Below are positions 1 through 8,003 of a stretch of DNA of 64,000 nt, piece after piece. Numbering within the stretch: position 1 is the first letter of the stretch; each line of letters starts with the position of its first letter. Position numbers and translations under genes: made by a program. The stretch is from Brevundimonas mediterranea (GTDB lineage: Bacteria > Pseudomonadota > Alphaproteobacteria > Caulobacterales > Caulobacteraceae), in the NCBI RefSeq assembly GCF_014196125.1, contig NZ_JACIDA010000002.1:961877-1025876 (forward strand). The letters run 5' to 3'. The notes beneath the pieces are model-generated. The model was not told the DNA's origin and ran no database searches. It was given only the letters and a program-made list of their open reading frames with translations.

Positions 1-653
1 TCGCTGAACTGGGCCTGACCACCTCGACGGACGAGAACCGGCTGATCACCGCCGTGCGGCTGGTTCGTCCCGACGACCGCCAGACGATGGCCGAGAAGAC
101 GTTCGAGGAGTCCGCGTGGAAGCCTGCGGAACGCTCGGCCTGGCGTCGGGTCTGGGACGAGGAGGTCGCCGGAACCGATCCATGGCGAACGCGCGAACTC
201 ACCCTCGCGACCGGGTTGTTGCTGCCGATCTGGGGCCGGTTGCCGGCGCGAGGCTGCTCGGTCCGCCGCGTGCGGGCGCCCGACGGGCGCCGTTGGCTCG
301 GTCGGGTGCTGGACGCCGTCCAGGCCCGCGCCCTCAAGACGAGCCTGGGCCTGACCGATGTCGCCGAAGTCTGGGCGGATGGCGCCAGAACAGCCGCGAC
401 GATCCTGGACCGCAACGTCCAGCTGTCGCTGGAGGGCGGGCTGTGGCTGAAGCGGTCCCGGGTCATGGATCGCTGGCGCATCGAGGTGGTCGGGGGTCGG
501 ACGGATCGTGACGCTCTGGTCGCCCTGGGCTGTTTCGTGGAGATCATCGCCTTCACCCCTCGGGTGTTCGCACCGGTCGACCAGCCGAAAGTCATCGAGG
601 CGGTGTTGCGTCGCCATCCCGTCGGCGCGGTCCTCGACGGCGCCGCAGCCTGA
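1..653 (+). CDS. Strawberry-notch-like helicase/NTPase, C-terminal part (5' end outside window)
   Basis: The reading frame is open from the left edge (frame starting at base 3) to the stop at 653, so about 216 C-terminal residues are visible. The stretch TTGLLLPIWGRLP, followed by a DGRRWLGR segment, matches what I know of the region after the helicase core in strawberry-notch-like SF2 proteins carried by alphaproteobacterial plasmids and ICEs. The helicase motifs themselves would lie to the left and cannot be seen. These large proteins are usually found near SSB and other DNA-metabolism genes of mobile elements, as here. The family call rests on recalled similarity. The exact biochemical role is unknown. 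Confidence 0.65.
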   Translation, partial: AELGLTTSTDENRLITAVRLVRPDDRQTMAEKTFEESAWKPAERSAWRRVWDEEVAGTDPWRTRELTLATGLLLPIWGRLPARGCSVRRVRAPDGRRWLGRVLDAVQARALKTSLGLTDVAEVWADGARTAATILDRNVQLSLEGGLWLKRSRVMDRWRIEVVGGRTDRDALVALGCFVEIIAFTPRVFAPVDQPKVIEAVLRRHPVGAVLDGAAA

Positions 654-721
654 CAGGTTCATGTGGAGACCCGGCGCTGTCGGATCGACAGCGCCGCCGA
701 ACAGTCGTCCTGGCCTTGGCG

Positions 722-946
722 ATGAACAGACTGACGCCGATGGAATGGGCTCGCGCCAAGGAACCGATCTCGCAGCTGAGTCTGGCGAGCCGGGGCGCGG
801 GCGATCCTCAGCGGATGGTCGCCTGGCTCGAGGCCAGGGCCGGCCCCGGCTGGTTCTACGGCAGTGGCGACAACTACCATTTCGGGTCTGCGGCCGACGC
901 TACCGCCTTCCGGCAATGGCTCGCCTCCGTTCCGGCGGGGATCTAG
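722..946 (+). CDS. Small hypothetical protein
   Basis: A 74-residue reading frame with an ATG at 722; a TTG at 716 is an alternative start. It follows the helicase gene by about 70 bases on the same strand. The sequence is rich in Trp and Gly near its middle (GPGWFYGSGDNYHFG) and has no signal peptide or membrane segment. I do not recognise the family. Codon use looks like that of its neighbours, and the converging gene begins 7 bases past its stop, which supports it as a real small ICE gene. Confidence 0.45.
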   Translation: MNRLTPMEWARAKEPISQLSLASRGAGDPQRMVAWLEARAGPGWFYGSGDNYHFGSAADATAFRQWLASVPAGI

Positions 947-953
947 GTCGGGC

Positions 954-1334
954 CTACGCCTCTTCGGCGCGCTGGGCCTGTCGGCGACGCACGGTCTTCA
1001 TCAGGTTTTCATCCAGCTTGGGTCGGTCCCACGTGCGCCCACCCGGGATCGCGGCGAGCGCCTCGGAGTAGCGCATGTAGGTGAAGACGCGATCGACGAC
1101 CTCGATCATGAGCGCCTTCATTTCGGGATCGGAAATCCGGCTGAGTTCGGTCCAGGGGATGTCGCCGTCCGGCGTCCGCACGGTGACGTCGCTGAAGTCG
1201 CCGGTGTGTGACACCGGGAACCGTCCCGCGTGCAGGTCCTCCAGACCCGTATTGCGCACGCAGATCTCGACGATGGATTTGGTCATCCGTTCGAGATCGC
1301 GTGTGTCCTTCGCCGACAGAGTCTGCTCGTCCAT
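954..1334 (-). CDS. Conserved hypothetical protein, soluble
   Basis: A 126-residue minus-strand gene with a GGAAAG ribosome site just before its ATG. The protein is charged and without membrane segments. It contains a central TPDGDIPWTELSRISD stretch and a basic tail (KTVRRRQAQRAEE). It faces the preceding small gene and lies apart from the SSB genes, which run the other way. I do not recognise a catalytic motif. It looks like a typical backbone gene of alphaproteobacterial ICEs, but the function is unknown. Confidence 0.55.
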   Translation of the reverse strand: MDEQTLSAKDTRDLERMTKSIVEICVRNTGLEDLHAGRFPVSHTGDFSDVTVRTPDGDIPWTELSRISDPEMKALMIEVVDRVFTYMRYSEALAAIPGGRTWDRPKLDENLMKTVRRRQAQRAEEA

Positions 1335-1535
1335 GTCGTCTTTCCCTGGATCGTCCGCGATGAAGCGGCGACCAGTCTAACACGGCGTCTCCATGCTCAG
1401 ACATCCGTCGGTCCTCGACAGCCCCGGCCGGGCGGAGGCCCGGTCGGAGGAGGGGGCGGGAGGAAGGGAGTTTCCGGGCGAAGCGGGATTGGGGAGATCG
1501 GCTCCCTAGGCGGCTTCGGTATCAAGGAGACTGAC

Positions 1536-1892
1536 ATGCAAAACGTGATGTTCACCGGCCGACTGGCGGCCGACCCCCAGATCACCGACGACTTCGGCAA
1601 GGCGGTGTTTCGCCTGCTTGAGAGCCGCGGCGTCGACGCCGCCGGCAAGGACCGGCTGGTCGGCGTCAACTGCGTGAGCTGGTCGAAGGGTCTGAACGAA
1701 AAGGTCATCGCCCGGGGCCTCGCGCAGGGATGTGAGGCCGTCGTCATCGGCGCCTTCATCGACACCGCCTACGCGGCCAAAAATGGGACCGAGCGGACGG
1801 CCAAGGAATTGGTCGTCAACCGGCTCACCGTCCTCGACTGGGCCGAAGACCGCGACACCCAGGACACCAGCGCCGACCGCGCCGCTGCCTGA
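1536..1892 (+). CDS. SSB-like single-stranded DNA-binding protein, first of two
   Basis: A 118-residue OB-fold-type protein beginning MQNVMFTGRLAADPQI. The ATG at 1536 is set by an AAGGAGA ribosome site; the longer open frame upstream is not expected to be coding. It resembles SSB over the first hundred residues (GVNCVSWSK, VIGAFIDTAYAAKNG) but lacks the acidic DxxDxPF tip that recruits partner proteins. Its leader and first codons (AGGAGACTGACATGCAAA) are repeated in front of the next gene, so the two arose by tandem duplication or share a copied leader. A specialised ssDNA-binding role during ICE transfer is likely but inferred. Confidence 0.65.
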   Translation: MQNVMFTGRLAADPQITDDFGKAVFRLLESRGVDAAGKDRLVGVNCVSWSKGLNEKVIARGLAQGCEAVVIGAFIDTAYAAKNGTERTAKELVVNRLTVLDWAEDRDTQDTSADRAAA

Positions 1893-1925
1893 TCCATCTC
1901 AACATTCAATTCTCAGGAGACTGAC

Positions 1926-2354
1926 ATGCAAACCGTGATCATCGAAGGCTATCTGACCGCCAACCCTTCCGTCCTCGCCGCGCAAGGCACGGGCAAGAAG
2001 CGGGCGAGCTTCCGAGTGCTCGAGACAACCCGCTTCCGCAAGGCCGACGGGACGCCTGGAGAGCGCACTACCGGCTTCAACTGCATCTGCTTCAACGAGG
2101 CGACGGCCGAGAAATACATCGGCCCGTTCGCCAGAAAGGGCAGCCGCGTAGTGATCCAGGGTCACGTTGAAAACGACACCTGGACCGGCAAGGACGGTGT
2201 CGAACACTACGACATGCGAGTGATCGTCGGGGATATCCGCCTGAAGAACCGGCGCGAAGCTTCCGAGCCCGCCGTCGAGGACGAGGGCGCCTCAGGCCGC
2301 CAGGTCCACGAGCCGGCCAGCGGCTACGACCTGAACGACGATATCCCGTTCTAG
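1926..2354 (+). CDS. ssb: Single-stranded DNA-binding protein
   Basis: A 142-residue protein with the OB-fold pattern of SSB (MQTVIIEGYLTANP, FRVLETTRFRKADG, GSRVVIQGHVENDTW) and the canonical acidic tip DLNDDIPF, which in SSB proteins docks repair and replication partners. The ATG follows a CAGGAGACTGAC leader nearly identical to that of the preceding paralogue, 33 bases after its stop, so the two are probably co-transcribed. Mobile elements often carry their own SSB to protect the strand that enters the recipient. The call is firm for the family. Confidence 0.85.
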   Translation: MQTVIIEGYLTANPSVLAAQGTGKKRASFRVLETTRFRKADGTPGERTTGFNCICFNEATAEKYIGPFARKGSRVVIQGHVENDTWTGKDGVEHYDMRVIVGDIRLKNRREASEPAVEDEGASGRQVHEPASGYDLNDDIPF

Positions 2355-2473
2355 GGGCGGGAAATGAGGGCGGTCCGATGCGCGAGCGTCGGGCCGCTTT
2401 CCTTTTGTGGCGGGAGGAAAAGGCAGGGCGGCGCAAGGCGAGCCGATCGGGCTCGTCAGCCTCGGAGCTTCCC

Positions 2474-2938
2474 ATGACCGCCTCTGCCTGGACCGATGAA
2501 CGCATCGGTCGTCTGAAGACACTCTGGCTCGCGGGCCAGACCGCCGAACAGATCGCCCTCGATCTCGCCAATGGCATCACGCGCAGCGCCGTGCTCGGCA
2601 AGGTCCATCGCATGGGTCTGTCGGCGGGCCGTCCCGGCCGCCCACCCAAACGCCCTGGCACCGGTCCGAAGCCGCCACGCCTCGCACCAACCGGGTCCCT
2701 GGCGGCCCGGCCGATCGACGCTCGCCCCGTAGCCGCGACTGAGCATGGCCTGGTCACAGTCCTCTCGGTGCGTCGCTGCCAGTGCCGTTGGCCTTTCGGT
2801 GAGCCCGGAGCCGCTGACTTCAGTCTGTGCGGTCAGCCGGTCACGCGCGGAGCCTTTTGTGCCTTGCATGCCGCCATCGCCTATCGGCCGGCGGCGGACA
2901 CTCCCCGCACCATCGATCGGCTGGCGCGGCTGAACTGA
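2474..2938 (+). CDS. gcrA: GcrA-family cell-cycle regulator on the ICE
   Basis: A 154-residue protein with the GcrA layout. An N-terminal helix-turn-helix (WTDERIGRLKTLWLAG, then NGITRSAVLGKVHRMGLS) comes first. A basic linker with PGRPPKRP follows. The C-terminal Cys/His module (CQCRWPFGEPG, LCGQPVTRG, FCALHAAIAY) is the one that contacts sigma-70 RNA polymerase in Caulobacter. The ATG at 2474 is chosen because it begins the family's usual N-terminus; the frame is open upstream. GcrA acts with CcrM methylation at GANTC sites, so an element-borne copy could tie ICE genes to the host cell cycle. It lies just after the SSB genes. Confidence 0.85.
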   Translation: MTASAWTDERIGRLKTLWLAGQTAEQIALDLANGITRSAVLGKVHRMGLSAGRPGRPPKRPGTGPKPPRLAPTGSLAARPIDARPVAATEHGLVTVLSVRRCQCRWPFGEPGAADFSLCGQPVTRGAFCALHAAIAYRPAADTPRTIDRLARLN

Positions 2939-3136
2939 GACCCGCCACCTCCTTGCTGCAGTCTTGAGACATGACGATCTGAACGGCGGCCTCCGCAAGG
3001 TCGCCGTTTCTCTTTTCTCCGGGCCGCCAAGATCGAGCCGCCCGCTGTTCGGCCTCTGGCAGCACGAGGTCTCGATGGATGCTCCGGCCGCTGAGTTGAA
3101 AGTCGCCGTCAAATTCTGGGCTGGGATCCGCTGACC

Positions 3137-3280
3137 ATGGCGCGCGCGCTTCGGCTGGGCGGCACGCCGAACAAGCTTGAGGCCCGCATGGCCGAAATGA
3201 AGGCCGGCAATCGCGACATCAGCAGTCCCGTTCAGGTCGCCATGGAGGCGTTTCTGAGTGGCTGGCGGCTGACTGGCTGA
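3137..3280 (+). CDS. Possible small ORF, 47 residues
   Basis: A short frame from an ATG at 3137 (start MARALRLGGTPNKLEARMAE). A separate very short frame (3075-3134) ends two bases before it. No clear ribosome site or known domain is visible. The rest of 2939-3454 shows no other gene. It may be a relic of a longer protein. Confidence 0.25.
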   Translation: MARALRLGGTPNKLEARMAEMKAGNRDISSPVQVAMEAFLSGWRLTG

Positions 3281-3454
3281 AGTGAACCAGTAATAGGCTA
3301 AATCTTCTTGTCACCACCCGTGTCGGCATCTCTTCGCCCTAGGTTCTGGCGCAGGTGGTTAGGGAGATCAGATTTTTGGGCTCTGCAAGCGATCGTGATC
3401 AGCGTTGTTTCGACGGATCCGTAAGTGGACATTCTTGAAGTCGCCAAGGAGTGT

Positions 3455-3829
3455 TTAGCGCAACTTGCTCCAGCACCAAGCCGCAGCGGTTAGACACGCG
3501 ACGATCCACAGGACGACTATCGCCATAGCCATGGGCCGGTTGATCGGCTTTGCCAGTGCAACCGCTTCCGCCCGAAACTCGACCATCAAGGCGGCGGGTA
3601 TCAATCGAACCGCGAGCGCAATCCCCAACGGCACAATCAAAAGGTCGTCGAGATAACCGAGCACCGGGATAAAGTCAGGGATCAGGTCAATAGGGCTCAA
3701 AGCGTAGGCAGCGACCGCGCCGGCCACCAGCTTCGCAGCCATCGGCGTGCGCGGACTTCGCGCAGCGATCCAGAGAGCAACAACATCGCGCTTCAAGTCT
3801 CTGGCCCATGACTTGATCCGCGTCAGCAT
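3455..3829 (-). CDS. DUF1232 (YkvA-type) membrane protein
   Basis: A 124-residue protein from the ATG at 3829; a TTG at 3865 would add 12 residues. It contains the DUF1232 hallmark LSPIDLIPDFIPVLGYLDDLLIVP between two hydrophobic stretches, plus a third hydrophobic segment near the C-terminus (AMAIVVLWIVACLTAAAW). It is therefore probably an inner-membrane protein. The family is widespread and its biochemical role is not settled. It faces away from the preceding genes and precedes a long non-coding stretch. Confidence 0.75.
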   Translation of the reverse strand: MLTRIKSWARDLKRDVVALWIAARSPRTPMAAKLVAGAVAAYALSPIDLIPDFIPVLGYLDDLLIVPLGIALAVRLIPAALMVEFRAEAVALAKPINRPMAMAIVVLWIVACLTAAAWCWSKLR

Positions 3830-4329
3830 GCCTTGGGTTGTGCCGGGACTATCGGATGCATGCAACGGGTCGAAGTCGGTCGTTGGCTCATGCGCCAGGA
3901 GCAGAGCTCGTTATTGCGTTGGGCAGACGTCGCCTTGATCTCCGACCTTGCGCATGAGCGTTGGGCAATAAAGCTGGCCCTTGGGAGCTCAGTTTGACCT
4001 ACTGCCTGCGGCGCCCGCAGGCATCCGTGAGCGGGACGGCGCCGTCGGCCCGCCGACGTCGACGGACAGGAAGATCGATGTCCGTTCGTCCGAATCGGCG
4101 CGGCGGCGCCGAATGGTGTCGTCGTCGCGAAGGGGCGACGACGACTTGCCCCCACACAACGCCCTCCGATTTTGTCACAGCACCCCGGAAGTCAACGGCT
4201 TCGCCTTATCCCCTCCGCGGAGGGGAAGCGGCCCTCCGCTCCGGTGACTGCCGGGGACCCCGCTGTGGCGAAAACCGGGGTCGTTGCGCATGGGGCGCTC
4301 GACATTTCTTCATCTCAAGGAATGATCAA
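3830..4329. other. 500-base stretch without a convincing gene; GC palindrome inside
   Basis: The frames crossing this stretch are low-complexity Arg/Pro-rich readings and are not believable proteins. A perfect 16-base palindrome, CCCCTCCGCGGAGGGG, lies at 4210-4225, and a GC-rich inverted repeat (CCTGCGGCGCCCGCAGG) at about 4007-4023. A transfer origin could sit near the transfer genes, but I cannot identify a nic site. The stretch ends with an AAGGA ribosome site for the gene at 4330. Confidence 0.4.
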
Positions 4330-5070
4330 ATGACCCACTTCAACACTGCCTCCTCCGCCTTGGCCAACCTGTCCGCCTCTCTGGATGAGAGCGGTTCGCT
4401 TCCGACGGAAGACGCCCTGGTACAGCTCGGGCGCGCACTCATGACCGAGCTGATCGACGTCATCTCCGACACGGCGCTGGAGGATTTCCAGAACGATATC
4501 GTCGAGACCTACGGCGCCAACAACACCATTCTCGACAACCTGCATATCTATACCGCCTTCAGCGCGCTCGATCCTCTGACGCAGGACAAGGTGTCGAAGC
4601 TGACGGGGTCCGTGCTGGAGACCCGGACCAGCCGCAGTTCACCGGCGGCGCTGGCAGCTGGGCGCAGCTCGGTGTCCCGGTCCCAGATCGAGCGGCCGCT
4701 GCTGGAGCCGGGCGAGATCCGCGCCCTTCCGGACGACATCCAGTTGGTGTTCGCCGCCGGCGCCCGACCGCTGCGGACGACCAAGCTCCTCTATGACGTC
4801 CGCGAACCGTTTCGGACGCGGGCGCGCGACCACGCGCCTGACCAGGAAGAGCGGCTGGATGCGCCGCCCGGAGCTCCGCACCCGTGGGCCGGTCGCCGCA
4901 GTCTGGGCGAGGACGCAGAGGCGTCTCTGCCGCTGTTCAAGGAAGTGGCCGCAGCGATGGACGACAAGAAGGTCGCCGCGCGTGTGGCCGATATCTACGG
5001 GCGGGTGGCGCAGGAGATGGCCGCGCAGGATGCGGCGCTCGATCATTTGCGAGGTCTAGGCGATGGCTAG
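4330..5070 (+). pseudogene. TraG/VirD4 coupling-protein remnant fused to a foreign N-terminus
   Basis: The frame encodes 246 residues from an ATG at 4330 with an AAGGA site. Residues from about 52 onward match the C-terminal part of conjugative coupling proteins: ETYGANNTILDNLHIY, then SRSQIERPLLEPGEIRALPDD and QLVFAAGARPLRTTKLLYD. The Walker A and B parts of TraG, roughly its first two thirds, are absent. Residues 1-50 come from something else. It looks like an in-frame deletion fusion and cannot work as a coupling ATPase. It keeps the position traG has ahead of the CopG-like gene and trbB, and overlaps the next gene by 8 bases. The element would need a coupling protein from elsewhere. Confidence 0.75.
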
Positions 5071-5500
5071 GAAAGAAGCGGCGAGCGCCCGCGTGCAGGT
5101 TTATCTGACCGATCCCAAGGTCGTGTCCGGTCTCAATCGGGAGGCGCGCAGCGGCAAGATGCCGCTCAGTCAGGCGGCGGGCCGGGCCATCGCCCGTGGC
5201 CTGCAGAAGAGTCCCCAGGCTGATCCCGAGGATCGCCTGCTGCAGCTTGAACGGTCCCTTCGCGACCATATGCGATCCACGGCCCGCGACATGCAGATCG
5301 TGCAGGAGCTGTTGATCGAGGTGGCCAGAGCCTTCTTCGTCCGGCTCCCCGACGCGATCGTCGATGAAGACCCCACAGTCCAGGCGGCCGTCGATCGGCG
5401 GATCGAACGCCTGTTGGACGCTACGGCCGCCCGCATTGTCGCCGGCCGGAGGGAACGTCCTGTGCCTGATGAGGAGCGGTCGTTCGGCCAGACCAACTGA
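5063..5500 (+). CDS. CopG/ribbon-helix-helix-like protein of the tra-trb region
   Basis: A 145-residue protein that starts inside the end of the traG remnant and whose TGA overlaps the trbB start. The N-terminus has a beta strand followed by helices typical of ribbon-helix-helix proteins (ARVQVYLTDPKVVSGLNREA). The remainder is helical and charged. In Trb-type ICEs a CopG-like gene usually stands between traG and trbB, exactly as here. It is expected to bind DNA and may control the transfer operon. Confidence 0.75.
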   Translation: MARKEAASARVQVYLTDPKVVSGLNREARSGKMPLSQAAGRAIARGLQKSPQADPEDRLLQLERSLRDHMRSTARDMQIVQELLIEVARAFFVRLPDAIVDEDPTVQAAVDRRIERLLDATAARIVAGRRERPVPDEERSFGQTN

Positions 5501-6456
5501 TGGCGATCCATCCGATCATCGCCGAACGCAAGCTCGAGGCGCTGCGCCATGCATTGGGCGACACCATTCTGGCGGCCCTGGTCGAGCCGGCGGTCGTCGA
5601 GATCCTCGCTAATCCCGATGGCCGTCTGATCCTCGACCGCAGCGGCGAGGGGCGGATGGATACGGGCGCGATCCTGTCGGCCGAGTCGCGGGAGCGGGTG
5701 ATCCGGTTGATCGCCGACTATGTCGGCGAGACCGTCACACGCGATGACCCCCGGCTCTCTGGTGTCCTGCCCGGCACAGGTGAGCGGTTTCAAGGAATGC
5801 TGCCTCCCGTCACCAGCGCACCTGCGTTCTCGATCCGCAAACGGCCCTCGGTGATCTGGAGTCTGGAGGACTATGTCCGCGACGGAGCCATGACCCACCA
5901 ACAGGCAGCCGTGTTGCGTGGCGCTGCGGAGCAGCGACTCAACATCCTCATCTCGGGAGGCACCGGATCGGGCAAGACCACCCTTGCCAACGCCGTTCTT
6001 GCGGAACCGGCCTTCGCCCAGGATCGGGTCTTCCTCGTTGAGGATACGCCAGAGCTTCAGTGTTCAGCTTGGGACACCGTGTCGGTCCTGACGCGCCGCC
6101 AGCCGATCCCGATCGGTGTGGTCGATCTGGTTCGTGACGCGCTGCGGATGCGACCCGATCGGATCGTCGTCGGCGAAATGCGCGACGGGGCGGCGGCCTT
6201 GGAGACGCTCAAGAGCTGGAACACGGGCCATCCCGGAGGACTTTCGACCCTCCACGCCAACTCGGCCGACGATGTCTTGCGTCGCATGGAGGATCTGATC
6301 GCCGAGGTTTCGTCGCGAACGCCGCGTCGGGCGATCGCTCAGGCCGTCGATCGCATTGTCCACATTCGGCGGACTGCCGCCGGACGGCAGGTCCAAGCTG
6401 TGCTCGGTGTCGAGCCGTCGGGCGACGATGGCTATGCGATCACGTCGCTCGCCTGA
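5500..6456 (+). CDS. trbB: TrbB, VirB11-type secretion ATPase
   Basis: A 318-residue hexameric-ATPase-type protein. Visible motifs are Walker A GGTGSGKT at residues 153-160, an Asp box with VEDTPELQ near 180, a Walker B-like RIVVGEMRDGAA near 221 and the His box GHPGGLSTLHAN near 243. It powers pilus assembly and substrate transfer at the inner-membrane face of the type IV machine. It overlaps the CopG-like gene (ATGA). TrbC should follow at once, but the operon is interrupted by 14 kb of cargo. A decayed second copy of the trbB 3' end lies at 20.1 kb. Confidence 0.93.
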   Translation: MAIHPIIAERKLEALRHALGDTILAALVEPAVVEILANPDGRLILDRSGEGRMDTGAILSAESRERVIRLIADYVGETVTRDDPRLSGVLPGTGERFQGMLPPVTSAPAFSIRKRPSVIWSLEDYVRDGAMTHQQAAVLRGAAEQRLNILISGGTGSGKTTLANAVLAEPAFAQDRVFLVEDTPELQCSAWDTVSVLTRRQPIPIGVVDLVRDALRMRPDRIVVGEMRDGAAALETLKSWNTGHPGGLSTLHANSADDVLRRMEDLIAEVSSRTPRRAIAQAVDRIVHIRRTAAGRQVQAVLGVEPSGDDGYAITSLA

Positions 6457-6482
6457 TGTGATCTGAACCAGAGAAGACCGAG

Positions 6483-6518
6483 TTTGACTCAAAGCGGCGG
6501 TTCGAAATGTCGCCTTGG
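6483..6518 (+). repeat. Dispersed repeat A, copy 1 (at the left edge of cargo 1)
   Basis: About 36 bases starting TTTGACTCAAAGCGGCGGTT, largely identical to 9571-9606. It lies 26 bases past the trbB stop, at the start of cargo 1. No gene covers it. The remaining stretch 6457-6595 shows nothing else. Confidence 0.6.
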
Positions 6519-6595
6519 TACTGTCATTCTAGGTTCGTGTCCTAGTTCCTGAGGCCACGGCTGGACTAAGGACCGACTCAAGGCTCAGATCGGGG

Positions 6596-7171
6596 ATGGC
6601 CTCGACTCTCAACACGCTCACCGACATTTTCCGCCATCGCAAAACAACGGCTATCCGTGACGGCAAGATCGACATCAACCGCGTAAGAGGCGAGATCGCC
6701 TCGGGCGGTTATGTGGACCGCGACTTCATCCAGATTTGCGCCGCTATCGAGAAGACGGGCGACGCGATGGTTGATGACTGGCTGATAGCTTGCGGAGAGG
6801 CGACCGATCAGAAATTCAGCAAGCTCAACCTCAGGAAATCGGCGCACGATCTCATCGAAGGCTTCATCGTAGATGCGAAGACGTGGCGGCGCATTCCCCC
6901 CGCATTTCATGGCCATCGCACGACCAACCGCTACATGGATGAGGAGTTGGACAAAGTCAGGGAACGGCTCGAAGCCCGTTTCGATGACGGTCAAAACCGC
7001 CTTGCGCTCAAGCCTCAGAAAAAGTGGCATGAGCTAAACCCGATGACCTGGGTGATCCTCTCAGGTGCCATCCTCGCCTTGATCGTGGCTGCGCTGGCTT
7101 ATCTGAATTTCGCCGCTCAGACGGTCACGAAACCCCTTATCGAAGGCCCGGCCAAAACCGCATCGCGGTAG
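6596..7171 (+). CDS. Hypothetical tail-anchored membrane protein
   Basis: A 191-residue protein, first gene of the cargo that interrupts the trb operon. Residues 1-150 are soluble and charged. One hydrophobic segment near the C-terminus (WVILSGAILALIVAALAYL) suggests tail anchoring in the inner membrane. No known domain is recognised. It converges with the operon on the other strand, leaving only 2 bases between the stops. Confidence 0.5.
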   Translation: MASTLNTLTDIFRHRKTTAIRDGKIDINRVRGEIASGGYVDRDFIQICAAIEKTGDAMVDDWLIACGEATDQKFSKLNLRKSAHDLIEGFIVDAKTWRRIPPAFHGHRTTNRYMDEELDKVRERLEARFDDGQNRLALKPQKKWHELNPMTWVILSGAILALIVAALAYLNFAAQTVTKPLIEGPAKTASR

Positions 7172-7173
7172 GA

Positions 7174-7608
7174 TTAAGGCTTACACCGCCCAGCCCGACC
7201 TTCGACGACCTTCATCAGAGCAAACTCCAACCAGGATCGGCGAGCCGCCGCCGCAGCCTCATCCCCGACCTTGAACCGCTCATCCAGCGGGGTCCCCTGA
7301 GGTTCGCCCTGGAAGGCTTGGGCTCGACGATAGCTGACCGCCCGCTCGACCGCGCTCTCACAAGCCTGGACGACGGCGCGAGCGACGATGTCGGCCTCAT
7401 CGGTCGTAGTGTGGAGCCGATAGGCGTTCCGGTGAAGACACCGCTCAGCGTTCCCCATCGACCATTCGAGCGTGTCGCGTTGAGCCACGCCCGCGACAGG
7501 ATCGCTAGGCGGTGTCGGTTCGATGATGGGGGTGCAAACGCTGGAGTCCGGCCCTTGGGTGCATGACGCGAGGGTGAGCCCCATTGCGGCGATGATGGCG
7601 ATCCTCAT
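7174..7608 (-). CDS. Putative lipoprotein, unknown function
   Basis: A 144-residue protein with a signal peptide ending in the lipobox LASC (MRIAIIAAMGLTLASC), so probably anchored to a membrane. The mature part has several Cys residues (SVCTPIIEP, AERCLHR, VVQACES, GRCKP), possibly in disulfides. Its start overlaps the stop of the upstream gene (ATGA at 7605-7608), so it is the last gene of a translationally coupled four-gene minus-strand operon. I do not recognise the family. Confidence 0.5.
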   Translation of the reverse strand: MRIAIIAAMGLTLASCTQGPDSSVCTPIIEPTPPSDPVAGVAQRDTLEWSMGNAERCLHRNAYRLHTTTDEADIVARAVVQACESAVERAVSYRRAQAFQGEPQGTPLDERFKVGDEAAAAARRSWLEFALMKVVEGRAGRCKP

Positions 7609-8003
7609 TGCGGCTCCTCCGTCAGGCGTTTCATATCCGCAAACCAACTGTCGGCGATCCGCTGACAATGCGCCGACGTGATCGGTTCGGTCACCGCTGC
7701 CTCAAGACCTTCGGTGTAGTTTGTCGATCCGACTTCCAGGAGGCGACGTCCCATGACCGATTGCTCCAGCGGGGTATTCTTCCACCATTCTCGCCAGAAC
7801 GTGACGTCATCCTGGTCGAGATACCGGCGGCAAAGGCCAAGGTGATATTGGCCTTCGGTCCAGGTGTAAGCCTGAGCCGCCATGCGACGGGTGATCCCTT
7901 CCGCTTCCATGGCTGACCCATACTCATTCCAGATGTCCGTGAAACCTGGGTCTTCCCGAGGCGCGGCCTGGATCAACAGGGCGGCTGCGATGATAGCGAT
8001 CAT
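7605..8003 (-). CDS. Small exported hypothetical protein
   Basis: A 132-residue protein with a short hydrophobic N-terminus (MIAIIAAALLIQAAPRE) consistent with export. The mature part is aromatic-rich (TWTEGQYHLGLCRRYL, FWREWWKN). It is coupled by ATGA overlaps to the genes on both sides. It has two Cys residues, like the neighbouring lipoprotein. Function unknown. Confidence 0.5.
   Translation of the reverse strand: MIAIIAAALLIQAAPREDPGFTDIWNEYGSAMEAEGITRRMAAQAYTWTEGQYHLGLCRRYLDQDDVTFWREWWKNTPLEQSVMGRRLLEVGSTNYTEGLEAAVTEPITSAHCQRIADSWFADMKRLTEEPQ

Noticed and set aside
3830..4329. Transfer origin
   Set aside because: Palindromes are present, but I find no recognisable nic sequence and no relaxase gene next to them, so I do not call an oriT.
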